This document shows, one piece after another, positions 25,729 through 34,672 of a stretch of DNA of 49,913 nt. The stretch covers positions 1 to 49,913 of the forward strand of contig NZ_FUWS01000002.1 of assembly GCF_900167435.1 (NCBI RefSeq). The letters are read 5' to 3'. The notes beneath the pieces are model-generated. The model did no database searches. It was not told where the DNA came from and worked only from the letters and a program-made list of their open reading frames with translations. Within the stretch, counting starts at the first letter, position 1. Each line of letters starts with the position of its first letter. The DNA is from Marinactinospora thermotolerans DSM 45154. GTDB taxonomy: Bacteria; Actinomycetota; Actinomycetes; Streptosporangiales; Streptosporangiaceae. A program made the translations under genes and the position numbers.

Positions 25729-28037
25729 TGTTCGGACGAATGGCCGAGAGTGTCCGGCGGGTGCTCGGTAGACCCGGTTCGGTGGATCTGCGGCCCTATG
25801 TGAAACTGCTCAAGCCGATCGAGGACCGTGAGGCGGAACTGGGCGGCCTCAGCGATACGGAGCTGACCGCCAAGGCCGCCGAGCTCGGTGACGCCGAGCT
25901 GCCCTACGAACGTGACGATCTCGTCGAACTGTGCGCCGTGGGACGCGAGGCGGCCCGCCGCGCGCTCGGCGAGCGCCCCTTCGACGTCCAGCTCGTCGGT
26001 GTCATGGCGCTGCTGGACGGACGCATCGCCCAGATGGCCACGGGCGAGGGCAAGACCCTCGCCGGCGCGCTGGCCGCGGCCGGGTTCGCGCTGCGCGGGC
26101 GCCGGGTCCACGTCATCAGCGTCAACGACTACCTCGCCCGCCGCGACGCCGAATGGATGCGGCCCCTCTACGACCTCCTCGGCGTCACCGTCGGCTGGAT
26201 CGGGCAGGAGGCCGACGCCAAGGAACGCCGCGCGGCCTACGCGGCCGAGGTCACCTACGCCTCGGTCAGCGAGCTGGGCTTCGACGTGCTCCGCGACCGC
26301 CTCGCCACCGACCCCGCCGACCTGGTGGTCCCCGATCCGGGGGTCGCCCTCATCGACGAGGCCGACTCGGTGCTGGTGGACGAGGCGCGCGTGCCGCTGG
26401 TCCTGGCCGGCGCCGCCGAGGCGGTCGAGTCCGACGTGGCGATGGCCGAGCTGGTCCGGGGACTGCGGCCGGGGCGCCACTACGAGGTCGACGACGAGGG
26501 GCGCAACGTCCACCTGACCGACACCGGCATCGAGGCCGTCGAGGAGGCGCTCGGCGGTGTGGACCTGTACTCCGCCGACGACACCTCCATCCTGCCGCGG
26601 GTCAACCTCGCCCTGCACGCCCACGCGCTGTTCCAGCGCGACGTCCACTACGTGGTGCGCGACGGCGAGGTCAAGCTCATCAACGAGTCGCGGGGCCGCA
26701 TCGCCCTGCTGCAACGGTGGCCTGACGGCCTCCAGGCGGCGGTCGAGGCCAAGGAGGGGGTGGCGGCCAGCGACTCCGGCGAGGTCCTCGACTCCATCAC
26801 GGTGCAGGCGCTGCTGCTGCGCTACCCGGTCCGCTGCGGCATGACCGGCACCGCCATGGCCGTCGCCGAGCAGCTCCGCGAGTTCTACGAGCTCGAGGTC
26901 GCGGTCATCGAACCGAACAAACCCTGCGTGCGGGTGGACGAACCCGACCGTCTCTACGCGACGCAGGAGGAGAAGGAGGACGCGCTCGTCGCCGAGGTCG
27001 CCGAGGTCCACGCGACCGGCCGGCCCATCCTGATCGGTACCCAGGACGTGGCCGAGTCGGAGCGGATCGCGCGGCGGCTCGCCGCCGAGGGGCTGACCTG
27101 CTCCGTGCTCAACGCCAAGAACGACGCCGAGGAGGCCCCGGTCATCGCCGAGGCCGGAGCCTACGGCGCCATCACGGTCTCCACCCAGATGGCCGGCCGC
27201 GGCACCGACATCCGCCTGGGCGGCAGCGACACCTCCGACCGCGACCGCGTGGTCGAGACGGGCGGCCTCTACGTCATGGGCTACGGCCGCTACCCCAGCA
27301 GCCGGCTGGACGACCAGCTGCGGGGACGCGCCGGCCGCCAGGGCGACCCGGGAAGCTCCCGGTTCTTCGTCAGCGTCGAGGACGAACTGGTCGCCGCCAA
27401 CGCCCCCGAGACCCGCGGGTACGACGTGACGGCCGAGGGGGAGATCACCGATCCGTCCTGGCGGGACGTGGTCAACCACGCCCAGCGCGTCGCCGAGGGC
27501 CGGCTCATGGAGCTGCACCGCAACACCTGGCGCTACAACAAGCTCATCGACCTGCAACGCGGGGTCGTGCTGGAACACCGCTCCGAGGTGCTCCACGCCG
27601 ACCAGGGCGACCGCCAGCTCGCCGTGGACTGTCCCGAACGCCACGCCGAGCTGGTCGAGGAGGTCGGCGCCGAGGAGGTCGCCCGCGCCGCGCGGCTGAT
27701 CACCCTGTACCACCTGGACCAGGGGTGGGTGGACCACCTGGCGTTCCTCGCCGACCTGCGCGAGGGGATCCACCTGCGCTTCCTGGGGCGGCGCAATCCG
27801 CTGGACGAGTTCAACGCCGAGGCGGCGCCGGCCTTCAAGGGCTTCCTCGACGACGCCCGCGCCCGCGCGGCCGAGACGTTCAACGAGGCCCCGGTGGTCG
27901 ACGGGCGCATCGATGTGGCGCAGGCCGGCGTCAAGCGTCCCTCGATCACCTGGACCTACATGGTCCAGGAGCATCCCTTCAGCACGGAGTTCGAGAACGC
28001 GGCCGGCCGGATCAGGAGCGCGTTGGGCCGCGGTTAG
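25728..28037 (+). CDS. secA2: Accessory Sec translocase ATPase SecA2
   Basis: This is a 769-residue SecA motor protein. Nucleotide-binding domain 1 has Walker A MATGEGKT (from about residue 103) and the DEAD-like box LIDEADSVLVDEAR. The preprotein cross-linking region follows. Domain 2 has TVSTQMAGRGTDIRLGG and QLRGRAGRQGDPGSSRFFVS. The C-terminal zinc tail of canonical SecA1 (Cys-x-Cys motif) is absent and the protein is about 150-200 residues shorter, which marks it as actinobacterial SecA2. It exports a small set of proteins with the SecYEG channel. The start at GTG 25728 is supported by a leaderless promoter; ATG 25740 is the alternative. The long upstream open frame is an overlap with the StyA-like gene. 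Confidence 0.92.
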   Translation: MFGRMAESVRRVLGRPGSVDLRPYVKLLKPIEDREAELGGLSDTELTAKAAELGDAELPYERDDLVELCAVGREAARRALGERPFDVQLVGVMALLDGRIAQMATGEGKTLAGALAAAGFALRGRRVHVISVNDYLARRDAEWMRPLYDLLGVTVGWIGQEADAKERRAAYAAEVTYASVSELGFDVLRDRLATDPADLVVPDPGVALIDEADSVLVDEARVPLVLAGAAEAVESDVAMAELVRGLRPGRHYEVDDEGRNVHLTDTGIEAVEEALGGVDLYSADDTSILPRVNLALHAHALFQRDVHYVVRDGEVKLINESRGRIALLQRWPDGLQAAVEAKEGVAASDSGEVLDSITVQALLLRYPVRCGMTGTAMAVAEQLREFYELEVAVIEPNKPCVRVDEPDRLYATQEEKEDALVAEVAEVHATGRPILIGTQDVAESERIARRLAAEGLTCSVLNAKNDAEEAPVIAEAGAYGAITVSTQMAGRGTDIRLGGSDTSDRDRVVETGGLYVMGYGRYPSSRLDDQLRGRAGRQGDPGSSRFFVSVEDELVAANAPETRGYDVTAEGEITDPSWRDVVNHAQRVAEGRLMELHRNTWRYNKLIDLQRGVVLEHRSEVLHADQGDRQLAVDCPERHAELVEEVGAEEVARAARLITLYHLDQGWVDHLAFLADLREGIHLRFLGRRNPLDEFNAEAAPAFKGFLDDARARAAETFNEAPVVDGRIDVAQAGVKRPSITWTYMVQEHPFSTEFENAAGRIRSALGRG

Positions 28038-28045
28038 ACCGTCGC

Positions 28046-28080
28046 CGCCCCGCCCCGTCCCGCTCGCGCGGGGCGGGGCG
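28046..28080 (+). terminator. secA2 terminator
   Basis: A 12-bp perfect stem, CGCCCCGCCCCG / CGGGGCGGGGCG, with an 11-nt loop begins nine bases after the secA2 stop and ends just before the next promoter. Confidence 0.75.
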
Positions 28081-28085
28081 CTCGC

Positions 28086-28100
28086 TATCCTTGCCGAACG
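28086..28100 (+). promoter_or_regulatory. Promoter -10 box for the GntR gene
   Basis: TATCCT at 28086-28091 ends eight bases before GTG 28100, again with no ribosome-binding site. This is consistent with a leaderless mRNA. Confidence 0.45.
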
Positions 28101-28876
28101 TGGCCGTACAACCGCAGATCCCCCCGCACCGGGCCGGCCGTCCGGTACGCGCCGGCATCCCCGAGCACGGGCGCATCCCCCGTTACTACGAGGCCAAGGC
28201 CCGGCTGCTGGAACTGGTCGAGGAGCTCGCCGAGGACGCCGCCCTGCCGCCCGAGCGGGAGCTGGCCGAACGCTTCGGGGTTTCGCGGATGACGCTGCGC
28301 CAGGCGGTGGACGACCTCGTCCTCGACGGGGTGCTGCGCCGCCGCCGGGGGAGCGGGACCCGCGTCGCCCCGCCCAAGCTGTCCCATCCGCTGGCCCTGG
28401 CCAGTTACACCGAGGGGATGCGCAGCCAGGGGGTGCGTCCCGGCCGCACGCTCGTCACGATGGAGCGTCTTGCCTGCGATGACGGGCTGGCCGCGGACCT
28501 CGCCCTGAGGCCAGGGGAACCGGTCCTGCACATCGAACGGGTCCTGCTCGCCGACGACGAGCGGGTGGGCCTGGAGTCGACCTACCTGCCCGAGCGGCGC
28601 TTCCCGGACCTGGAGAGGGTGTTCGATCCGGCCGAGTCGCTGTACGCCTGTCTCCAGCAGCGCCTGGGGGTGGTGTTCGGCGAGGCGGAGGAGCGCATCG
28701 AGACCGTGCTGGCGACGCCGCGCGAGGCCCTGCTGATCGGCAACAACCCCAAGCTGCCGATGCTGCTGTTGCACCGGGTGTCGCGTGACACCGACGGGGT
28801 GCCCTTCGAGCGGGTCCGTTCGCTGTACCGGGGGGATCGCTACAGCTTCGTGGCCCGGTTGTCCCCGTCGGGGTGA
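28100..28876 (+). CDS. GntR/HutC-family regulator of phosphonate genes
   Basis: This 258-residue regulator has an N-terminal winged helix (about 20-95: LPPERELAERFGVSRMTLRQAVDDLVLDGVLRRRRGSGTRV). A C-terminal UTRA effector domain follows (about 105-255: LSHPLALASYTEGMRSQG, VLHIERVLLADDERVGLESTYLP). It stands directly upstream of a 2-aminoethylphosphonate operon and is separated from it by its own intrinsic terminator and a HutC-type operator at 28943-28958. I infer that it represses the operon until a phosphonate or intermediate binds. The start is GTG 28100, probably leaderless. Confidence 0.88.
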   Translation: MAVQPQIPPHRAGRPVRAGIPEHGRIPRYYEAKARLLELVEELAEDAALPPERELAERFGVSRMTLRQAVDDLVLDGVLRRRRGSGTRVAPPKLSHPLALASYTEGMRSQGVRPGRTLVTMERLACDDGLAADLALRPGEPVLHIERVLLADDERVGLESTYLPERRFPDLERVFDPAESLYACLQQRLGVVFGEAEERIETVLATPREALLIGNNPKLPMLLLHRVSRDTDGVPFERVRSLYRGDRYSFVARLSPSG

Positions 28877-28908
28877 GGAGGGGATCGGGGCCGTGTCCGC
28901 GCGTCCCG

Positions 28909-28927
28909 GGGAGGACCCTCCTTTTTT
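28909..28927 (+). terminator. Intrinsic terminator with T-tract
   Basis: GGAG-GACC-CTCC, extended by a G-T pair, is followed by six T (28922-28927). It lies 33 bases after the GntR stop and is one of the few hairpins in the window with a T-run. Confidence 0.65.
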
Positions 28928-28942
28928 GATAACGAAAAGGTA

Positions 28943-28958
28943 ACTGATCTAGACCAAG
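28943..28958. promoter_or_regulatory. HutC/GntR-type operator upstream of the phosphonate operon
   Basis: ACTGATCTAGACCAAG is centred on the palindrome TCTAGA with TGA/CCA flanks. It closely matches the HutC-family (DasR-like) consensus ACTGGTCTAGACCA. A TTGATA at 28926-28931 could be the -35, placing the operator over the -10 region, as expected for repression. Confidence 0.65.
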
Positions 28959-29004
28959 CTTCCCTCGTGGTTCACCTCCCCTTCCCCGCCGGGCAGGTTT
29001 CCCG

Positions 29005-30147
29005 ATGACCGGGCGGCCCACGATCGTTCACGTGAGAATCGTCGTCATCGGTGGCGGCGTCCTGGGCACCATGCACGCCTGGCACGCCGTCGAACGCGGA
29101 CATGAAGTCGTCCAGATCGAACGCGAGGCCGACTCCAGGGGCGCCTCGCTGCGCAACTTCGGCCTGGTGTGGGTGAGCGGTCGCCCCGCCGGGCGGGGAC
29201 TACAGATCGCGTTGCGCGCCCGCACCCTGTGGGAGCGGATCGGCGGGCGCGTCCCCGGCCTCGGCTTCCGGGCCAACGGCTCCCTGACGGTGCTGCGCAC
29301 CCCGGGCGAGCTCGCCGTCGCCCAGGAGTTCGCCCAAGGGGGGAGCCTCGACAGCCGGGGCACCCGGCTGGTCGACCCCGAGGAGGCGCGAACCGTCAAC
29401 CCGGCCCTGCGCGGCCCCATGCTCGGCGCCCTGTGGTGCGAGCGGGACGCGGCGGTGGAACCCCGCGTCGCCCAGCGGGAACTCCGCGCCCACCTGCTCG
29501 CCGGCGGACGCTACACCTGGCTTCCCGGACGCGAGGTACGCCACGTCGACACCGGGGTCGCGGTGGACGACCACGGCGACCGCCACCACGGCGACGTGAT
29601 CATCGTGTGCCCCGGGGCGGCCCTGTCGGGCCTGGTCCGCGAACTCGCCGGCCCGATCCCGGTCCGCCGGGTCCGGTTGCAGATGATGCAGACCGCGCCG
29701 CTGGGGGAGCGCCTCACCACCTCCGTCGCCGACGGCGACAGCCTGCGCTACTACCCGGCCTACGCGGGCCCGGCGCTGGAACGGCTCGTCGAGACCGAGC
29801 CGCAGCCCGAGGTCGCGGCCCACCACCGCATGCAACTGCTCATGGTGCAGCGGGCCGACGGAGGGCTGACCATCGGCGACACCCACGCCTACGCGGAGCC
29901 CTTCGACTTCGACGTCGCCACCGAGCCCTACGACCACCTGGAGACGCGCGTCGCCGAACTGCTCGGCCGTCCCCTGCCGTCCGTCCGACGGCGCTGGGCC
30001 GGCGTCTACGCCCAGGCCGACGACGGCGACGTCGTCTACCGCCGGCGCGTCAGCGACGGCGTGTGGCTGCTGACCGGCACCGGAGGCGGCGGCATGACCT
30101 GCTCGCCCGCCATCGCCGAGGAAACCGTCGAGGAGCTCGGACTGTGA
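29005..30147 (+). CDS. FAD-dependent amine oxidase-like enzyme of phosphonate catabolism
   Basis: This 380-residue glycine-oxidase/DAO-fold flavoenzyme has the dinucleotide motif GGGVLG (16-21) and then EREADSRGASLRNFGLVWVSG. It has the C-terminal FAD-contacting segment LLTGTGGGGMTCSPAIAEE. This type (TIGR03364-like) is found beside phosphonatase-like hydrolases. It probably oxidises the C-N bond of 2-aminoethylphosphonate or an N-alkyl derivative to phosphonoacetaldehyde, replacing the PhnW transaminase, which is absent here. ATG 29005 is used; GTG 29032, which removes nine residues, is equally possible. The stop overlaps the next start (GTGA). Confidence 0.85.
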   Translation: MTGRPTIVHVRIVVIGGGVLGTMHAWHAVERGHEVVQIEREADSRGASLRNFGLVWVSGRPAGRGLQIALRARTLWERIGGRVPGLGFRANGSLTVLRTPGELAVAQEFAQGGSLDSRGTRLVDPEEARTVNPALRGPMLGALWCERDAAVEPRVAQRELRAHLLAGGRYTWLPGREVRHVDTGVAVDDHGDRHHGDVIIVCPGAALSGLVRELAGPIPVRRVRLQMMQTAPLGERLTTSVADGDSLRYYPAYAGPALERLVETEPQPEVAAHHRMQLLMVQRADGGLTIGDTHAYAEPFDFDVATEPYDHLETRVAELLGRPLPSVRRRWAGVYAQADDGDVVYRRRVSDGVWLLTGTGGGGMTCSPAIAEETVEELGL

Positions 30148-30848
30148 CCCACCACCCGCCCGTCTCCCTCGCCGTCGTGGACATGGCCGGTACCACCGTC
30201 TTGGACGACGGCCTGGTCGAGGAGGCCGCCACCCGGGCCTTCGCCGCCGCCGGGGTCGCCGACGACGCCCACGACCGTGCCCTGCGCTACGTGCGCGACA
30301 CCATGGGCCAGTCCAAGATCACCGTCTTTCGCGCCCTCTTCGGCTCCGAGGAGGTGGCCCAGCGCGCCAACGCCGCCTTCGAGGAGGCCTACGCCGACCT
30401 CGTCGCCGCGGGCCGCTGCGCGCCCGTCCCCGGCGCGCAGGAGGCCGTGCGCTCCCTGCGGGAGGCCGGGGTGGCGGTCGCGTTCACCACCGGGTTCGCC
30501 CCGGTCACCCGGGACGCGATCCTCTCCAGCCTCGGGTGGCGCGACCTCGCCGACCTCGCCCTCAGCCCGGTCGACGCCGGCCGTGGCCGCCCCTACCCCG
30601 ACATGGTGCTGACCGCCGTGCTGCGACTGGGCGTGGCGGACGTCCGCGCCGTCGCCGTCACCGGCGACACCGCCTCCGACATGCGCTGCGCCCGCAGCGC
30701 GGGGGCCGGCCTGGCCGTCGGCGTCCTCACCGGCGCCCACGACCGCGCCGCGCTGACGGAGGCCGGCGCCACCCACGTCATCGACTCGGTCCGCGACCTC
30801 CCGGCGCTCATCGCCTCCACCGGGACCGACCCCGCCTCCCAGGAGTGA
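30144..30848 (+). CDS. Phosphonatase-like HAD hydrolase (PhnX-related)
   Basis: This 234-residue HAD-superfamily enzyme is of the phosphonatase-like branch (TIGR03351 type). The nucleophile motif is VVDMAGTT (Asp13, with the Ala-Gly-Thr of phosphonatases). TTGFAPVTRD is motif II, and VTGDTASDM with nearby acidic residues is motif III/IV. MGQSK in the cap puts Lys58 where phosphonatase has its Schiff-base lysine. It should cleave phosphonoacetaldehyde to acetaldehyde and phosphate. It is translationally coupled to the oxidase gene before it, and the transporter genes follow within 4 bp. Confidence 0.88.
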   Translation: MTHHPPVSLAVVDMAGTTVLDDGLVEEAATRAFAAAGVADDAHDRALRYVRDTMGQSKITVFRALFGSEEVAQRANAAFEEAYADLVAAGRCAPVPGAQEAVRSLREAGVAVAFTTGFAPVTRDAILSSLGWRDLADLALSPVDAGRGRPYPDMVLTAVLRLGVADVRAVAVTGDTASDMRCARSAGAGLAVGVLTGAHDRAALTEAGATHVIDSVRDLPALIASTGTDPASQE

Positions 30849-30851
30849 CCC

Positions 30852-31889
30852 ATGCGTTCCACCCATCGCGCCCTCGCCGGCGCGGCCCTGCCCCTTCTCC
30901 TGCTGGGCACCGCGTGCGGCGGGACCGGCGCGGCCCAGGCCGAATCCGAGACCGTCACCGTCTACAGCGCCGACGGCCTCAAGCCCTGGTATGACGACCG
31001 CTTCGCCGAGTTCGAGGAGCAGACGGGCATCGCCGTCGAACTGGTCGAGGCCGGTTCGGGGGAGGTCGTCTCCCGTCTGGAGAAGGAGCGGGCCAACGTC
31101 CAGGCCGACGTGCTGGTGACCCTGCCCCCGTTCGTGCAGCAGGCCGCCCGCGAGGATCTGCTCGCGAGCTACGCCCCCGAGGGGATCGAGCAGGTCCCCG
31201 CCGAACGACGCGACGGCGAGGACCGCTACGCCCCGCTGGTCGACAACTACCTGTCCTTCATCCGCAACACCGAACACGCCGACCCCCTCCCCGACACCTG
31301 GGAGGACCTGCTGGACCCCGGCCTGAAGGGCAAGGTCCAGTACTCCACGCCCGGCCAGGCCGGCGACGGCACCGCGGTCCTGCTCCACCTCCAGCAGGTC
31401 ATGGGCGAACAGGAGGCGCTGGACTACCTCGGCGAGCTCGAGGCCAACAACGTCGGCCCCTCCTCCTCCACCGGGCGGCTGCAACCCAAGGTGGACAAGG
31501 GCGAGCTGCACGTCGCCAACGGCGACGTGCAGATGAACCTCACCTCCATCGAACAGGACGGCGCGGGGTTCGAGGTCTTCTTCCCCGCTGACGCCGACGG
31601 CGAGCGGTCGACGCTGGCCATCCCCTACTACGCCGGACTCGTCGCCGGGGCCCCGCAGACGGAGAACGGGAAGCGCCTCCTGGACTTCCTGTACTCCGCC
31701 GAGGTGCAGGCCAGTCTCTCCGAGGTCTACGGCGACCCCGTGCGCGACGACGTCGAGGCCACCGACGAGCGGGCCAAGCGCATCGAGGAGCTGCTGTCGG
31801 GCGTCGAGGTGCGCCAGCCCGACTGGACGGTCGTCCTGGACAACCTCGACGCCGACCTCGCCGCCTACGAGGAGGCGGTCGGACGATGA
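30852..31889 (+). CDS. 2-Aminoethylphosphonate ABC transporter substrate-binding lipoprotein
   Basis: This 345-residue lipoprotein has the lipobox LGTAC with Cys22 as the lipidated residue. The mature part is an iron/AEP-type binding protein fold: VTVYSADGLKPWYDDRF, PDTWEDLLDPGLKGKVQYSTP, GDVQMNLTSIEQDG. Together with the two permeases and the ATPase it forms a complete importer. The 2-aminoethylphosphonate (PhnS-like) assignment comes from the adjoining oxidase and phosphonatase rather than from the binding protein alone. It starts 4 bp after the phosphonatase stop and overlaps the ATPase gene by 4 bp. Confidence 0.87.
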   Translation: MRSTHRALAGAALPLLLLGTACGGTGAAQAESETVTVYSADGLKPWYDDRFAEFEEQTGIAVELVEAGSGEVVSRLEKERANVQADVLVTLPPFVQQAAREDLLASYAPEGIEQVPAERRDGEDRYAPLVDNYLSFIRNTEHADPLPDTWEDLLDPGLKGKVQYSTPGQAGDGTAVLLHLQQVMGEQEALDYLGELEANNVGPSSSTGRLQPKVDKGELHVANGDVQMNLTSIEQDGAGFEVFFPADADGERSTLAIPYYAGLVAGAPQTENGKRLLDFLYSAEVQASLSEVYGDPVRDDVEATDERAKRIEELLSGVEVRQPDWTVVLDNLDADLAAYEEAVGR

Positions 31890-32992
31890 GCGCGGCCCCC
31901 GCCATCCAGCTGCGCGGCGTGGGCGTGGACTACGGGCGCAAGACCGCGCTGGCCGACCTCGACCTCACCGTCGAGCGGGGCGAGACCCTCGCCCTGCTCG
32001 GCCCCTCGGGCTCGGGGAAGTCCACCGCGCTCAAGGCCGTCGCCGGTTTCGTCCGCCCCTCGCGTGGGCGGGTGCTGCTCGAGGGGCGCGACGTCACCGA
32101 CCTGCCCCCGCATCAACGGGGCATCGGCGTCGTGGTGCAGAACTACGCCCTGTTCCCCCACATGAGTGTGGCGGCCAACGTCGGGTTCGGGCTTCGGGCG
32201 CGGCGCGCGCCCCGCGCCGAGATCCGGGAGCGGGTCGCCGAGGTCTTGGACCTGGTCGGCATGTCGGCGTTCGCCGACCGCTCGCCCCGCCAGCTGTCCG
32301 GGGGACAGCAGCAGCGGGTCGCCATCGCCCGGGCGCTGGCGATCCGCCCGGCGGTCCTGCTCCTGGACGAGCCGCTGTCGGCCCTGGACGCGGCGTTGCG
32401 CGAGGAGATGGTGGGCGAACTGCTCCGGCTGCGCGCCGAACTGCCCGACACCACCATCGTCCATGTCACCCACGACCAGAGCGAGGCGCTCGCGCTCGCG
32501 CACCGCATCGCGGTCATGCGCGACGCCCGCCTGGTCGACGTGGGACCGGCCCGCGAGATGTACCGGACCCCGCGCACCGAGTTCACCGCGGCCTTCCTCG
32601 GCGCGGCCAACCTGCTGCCGGTGGAGGTCGTCGAGGTCGACGGCGAGGGGGGCGCGACGGTGCGGCTGGGAGACGCGATCATGCGGGCCCGCGTCTCCGG
32701 GGAGCTCGACGGGCGGCGCCGCGCCGTGCTCGGTGTGCGCCCGCAACGGGTCGGCGTCCACGCCGAGGGAACCGGCGGACTGCCGGCACGCCTGCTCGCC
32801 GCCCAGTGGCGCGGCGAGGTGTTCCGCCTGGATCTGCGCCTGGACGGGGCGGCGCACTCCGGCCAGGAGGTGCGGGTGCGCGCCGAGGTCGCCTCGATCG
32901 AGGGGCTGCCCCCGGTCGGTGGGCGGGTGGCGCTGACCGTTCCCGACGGCTGCCCGCTGATCGCGGACGCCTCCCCCGAGGAGGAGACGTGA
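31886..32992 (+). CDS. Phosphonate ABC transporter ATP-binding protein (PhnT-like)
   Basis: This 368-residue ATPase has Walker A GPSGSGKST (39-47), a Q-loop in VVVQNYALFPHMS, the signature LSGGQQQR, Walker B VLLLDEPLSALD and the switch His in HVTHDQSEAL. A C-terminal TOBE-type regulatory domain occupies about 245-360. It fits the putrescine/iron/AEP importer subclass. The start ATG overlaps the binding-protein stop and the stop overlaps the permease GTG start. Confidence 0.92.
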   Translation: MSAAPAIQLRGVGVDYGRKTALADLDLTVERGETLALLGPSGSGKSTALKAVAGFVRPSRGRVLLEGRDVTDLPPHQRGIGVVVQNYALFPHMSVAANVGFGLRARRAPRAEIRERVAEVLDLVGMSAFADRSPRQLSGGQQQRVAIARALAIRPAVLLLDEPLSALDAALREEMVGELLRLRAELPDTTIVHVTHDQSEALALAHRIAVMRDARLVDVGPAREMYRTPRTEFTAAFLGAANLLPVEVVEVDGEGGATVRLGDAIMRARVSGELDGRRRAVLGVRPQRVGVHAEGTGGLPARLLAAQWRGEVFRLDLRLDGAAHSGQEVRVRAEVASIEGLPPVGGRVALTVPDGCPLIADASPEEET

Positions 32993-33897
32993 GCGTCGAG
33001 GCCGTGACAGGGGCGGCGCAGGAGAGCCCGGCCGTCCCGGCCGGGACGGCGCCCGCCGCGCCGGCGCGTGGAACCGGGCGCAGGGCGGCGCTGTGGGCGC
33101 TGCCGCCGCTGATCGTCGTCGCCGACTTCTTCTGTTACCCGCTCGCCCTCGTCGTCGCGCAGTCCTTCATCGCCGAGACCGGCGGTCCGACCCTCGCGGT
33201 GTGGGCCGACGTGGTGACGTCGCCGGAGTTCGGGGCGGGTGTCGCCCGCACGGTCCTCATCGCCGTGGGGGCCGCGGCGGGGTGCGCGCTGATCGGGACC
33301 TTCCTGGCGTTGGTCGTGTCCTTCGCCCCGTTCCCGGGGGTGCGCCTGGTGTCGGGCCTGGTGGCGGTGCTGCCGGCGGTCCCCGGGTTCCTGATCGTCT
33401 TGTCCTTCACCTTCCTCTACGGCAGCGCGGGCGCGCTCAACGCCCTCCTCGGCGGCTCCCTGGACTTCCTCTACACCCCGTGGGGGGTGCTCCTGGCGGA
33501 GATCACCCTGTTCACCCCGTTCGTGATGCGTCCGCTGGTCGCCGCGTTCGGGCAGATCCCCCGGGCGCGGCTCGACGTCGCGGCGAGCCTGGGAGCGCGT
33601 CCCTGGCGGGTGCTGTGGCAGGTGGTGCTGCCCGAGGTCCGTCCCGCGCTGGCCGCCGCGACCTGCCTGGTGCTGCTGATGGCGGCCAACGAGTTCGGGA
33701 TCGTGCTGTTCATCGGGGCCAAGGACGTGGTCACCCTCCCCGTCCTCGTCTACACCTGGGGCATCGTCACCTTCGACTATCCGGCGGCGTGCGTCGTCGC
33801 GGTCGTCAACGTGGTGCTGTCGCTGCTGTTGTACGGCGTCTACCGCTGGGTGCTGTCGGGAAGGGGGAAGCGGCGTGCTCGTGTGGACGAGGACTAG
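32989..33897 (+). CDS. Phosphonate ABC transporter permease 1
   Basis: This 302-residue inner-membrane permease has about six helices. A disordered Ala/Pro-rich N-terminal tail precedes the first helix (ALPPLIVVADFFCYPLALVV). The EAA loop that contacts the ATPase is seen as DVAASLGARPWRVLWQVVLPE. The start at GTG 32989 follows GAGGAGGAGAC and overlaps the ATPase stop. It is the first of two dissimilar permeases, as expected for a heterodimeric channel. Confidence 0.9.
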   Translation: MSVEAVTGAAQESPAVPAGTAPAAPARGTGRRAALWALPPLIVVADFFCYPLALVVAQSFIAETGGPTLAVWADVVTSPEFGAGVARTVLIAVGAAAGCALIGTFLALVVSFAPFPGVRLVSGLVAVLPAVPGFLIVLSFTFLYGSAGALNALLGGSLDFLYTPWGVLLAEITLFTPFVMRPLVAAFGQIPRARLDVAASLGARPWRVLWQVVLPEVRPALAAATCLVLLMAANEFGIVLFIGAKDVVTLPVLVYTWGIVTFDYPAACVVAVVNVVLSLLLYGVYRWVLSGRGKRRARVDED

Positions 33898-34672
33898 CCG
33901 ATCGGTGCTGGTCGTCCTGTTCGTGGTCGTCTTCGGCGTCATCGTCGTGGCGCCCTTGGCGGTGATCGGATTGGCCGCCGTCGCCGCGTCGTGGCGGGGC
34001 GTGCTGCCCGGGGGTCTCACGGGAGCCCACCTCGCCGCGGCCACCGGCGGCGACGCGCTGGCCAGCGCCCTGGTGAGCGTGCAGACGGCGCTGATCGCCT
34101 CGGCCGGGTCGGTTCTGCTGGGCGGGTGGGCGGCGTTCGCGTTGCACGGCTCCCGGGGGCGGATCCGCCGCCTCGCCGACGGCCTGCTCCACCTGCCCAT
34201 GGCCGTGCCGTCGGTCGTCGTCGGGCTGGGGCTGCTGGTGGCGTTCAGCCACCCTCCGCTGCTGCTCAACGGGACCCGGTGGATCGTGCTCATCGCCCAC
34301 CTCGTGCTGGTGCTCCCGTTCAGCTACAGCACGGTGTCGGCGGCGCTGGAGCGGGCCGACCCCGACATCGCGTTGGTGGCGGCCTGCCTGGGCGCCTCTC
34401 CCGCCCGGGTGCTGCTGACCGTCCGGCTCCCCTTGGCGCTTCCGGCGTTGGCGGCCTCCGCGGGGCTGGCGCTGGCCCTGTCCATGGGAGAGCTGGGGGC
34501 CACGATCATGCTCTATCCGCCGGACTGGCGGACGCTGCCGGTGGGGATCTTCGCCCAGTCCGACCGGGGCGCGCTGTTCGCGGCGTCGGCGAGCACCGTG
34601 GTGCTGCTCGGCCTGACCCTCGTGGGGCTGCTCGCCCTCAACTCGGTGCGCACCAGGGCCGCCGAACGGTGA
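33875..34672 (+). CDS. Phosphonate ABC transporter permease 2
   Basis: This 265-residue six-helix permease has its EAA loop as LVAACLGASPARVLLTVRLP. It starts at GTG 33875 after GGGGGAAG, overlapping the previous gene by 23 bp. It ends the phosphonate operon; no C-P lyase genes follow, so only the hydrolytic 2-aminoethylphosphonate route is encoded. Confidence 0.9.
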   Translation: MLVWTRTSRSVLVVLFVVVFGVIVVAPLAVIGLAAVAASWRGVLPGGLTGAHLAAATGGDALASALVSVQTALIASAGSVLLGGWAAFALHGSRGRIRRLADGLLHLPMAVPSVVVGLGLLVAFSHPPLLLNGTRWIVLIAHLVLVLPFSYSTVSAALERADPDIALVAACLGASPARVLLTVRLPLALPALAASAGLALALSMGELGATIMLYPPDWRTLPVGIFAQSDRGALFAASASTVVLLGLTLVGLLALNSVRTRAAER

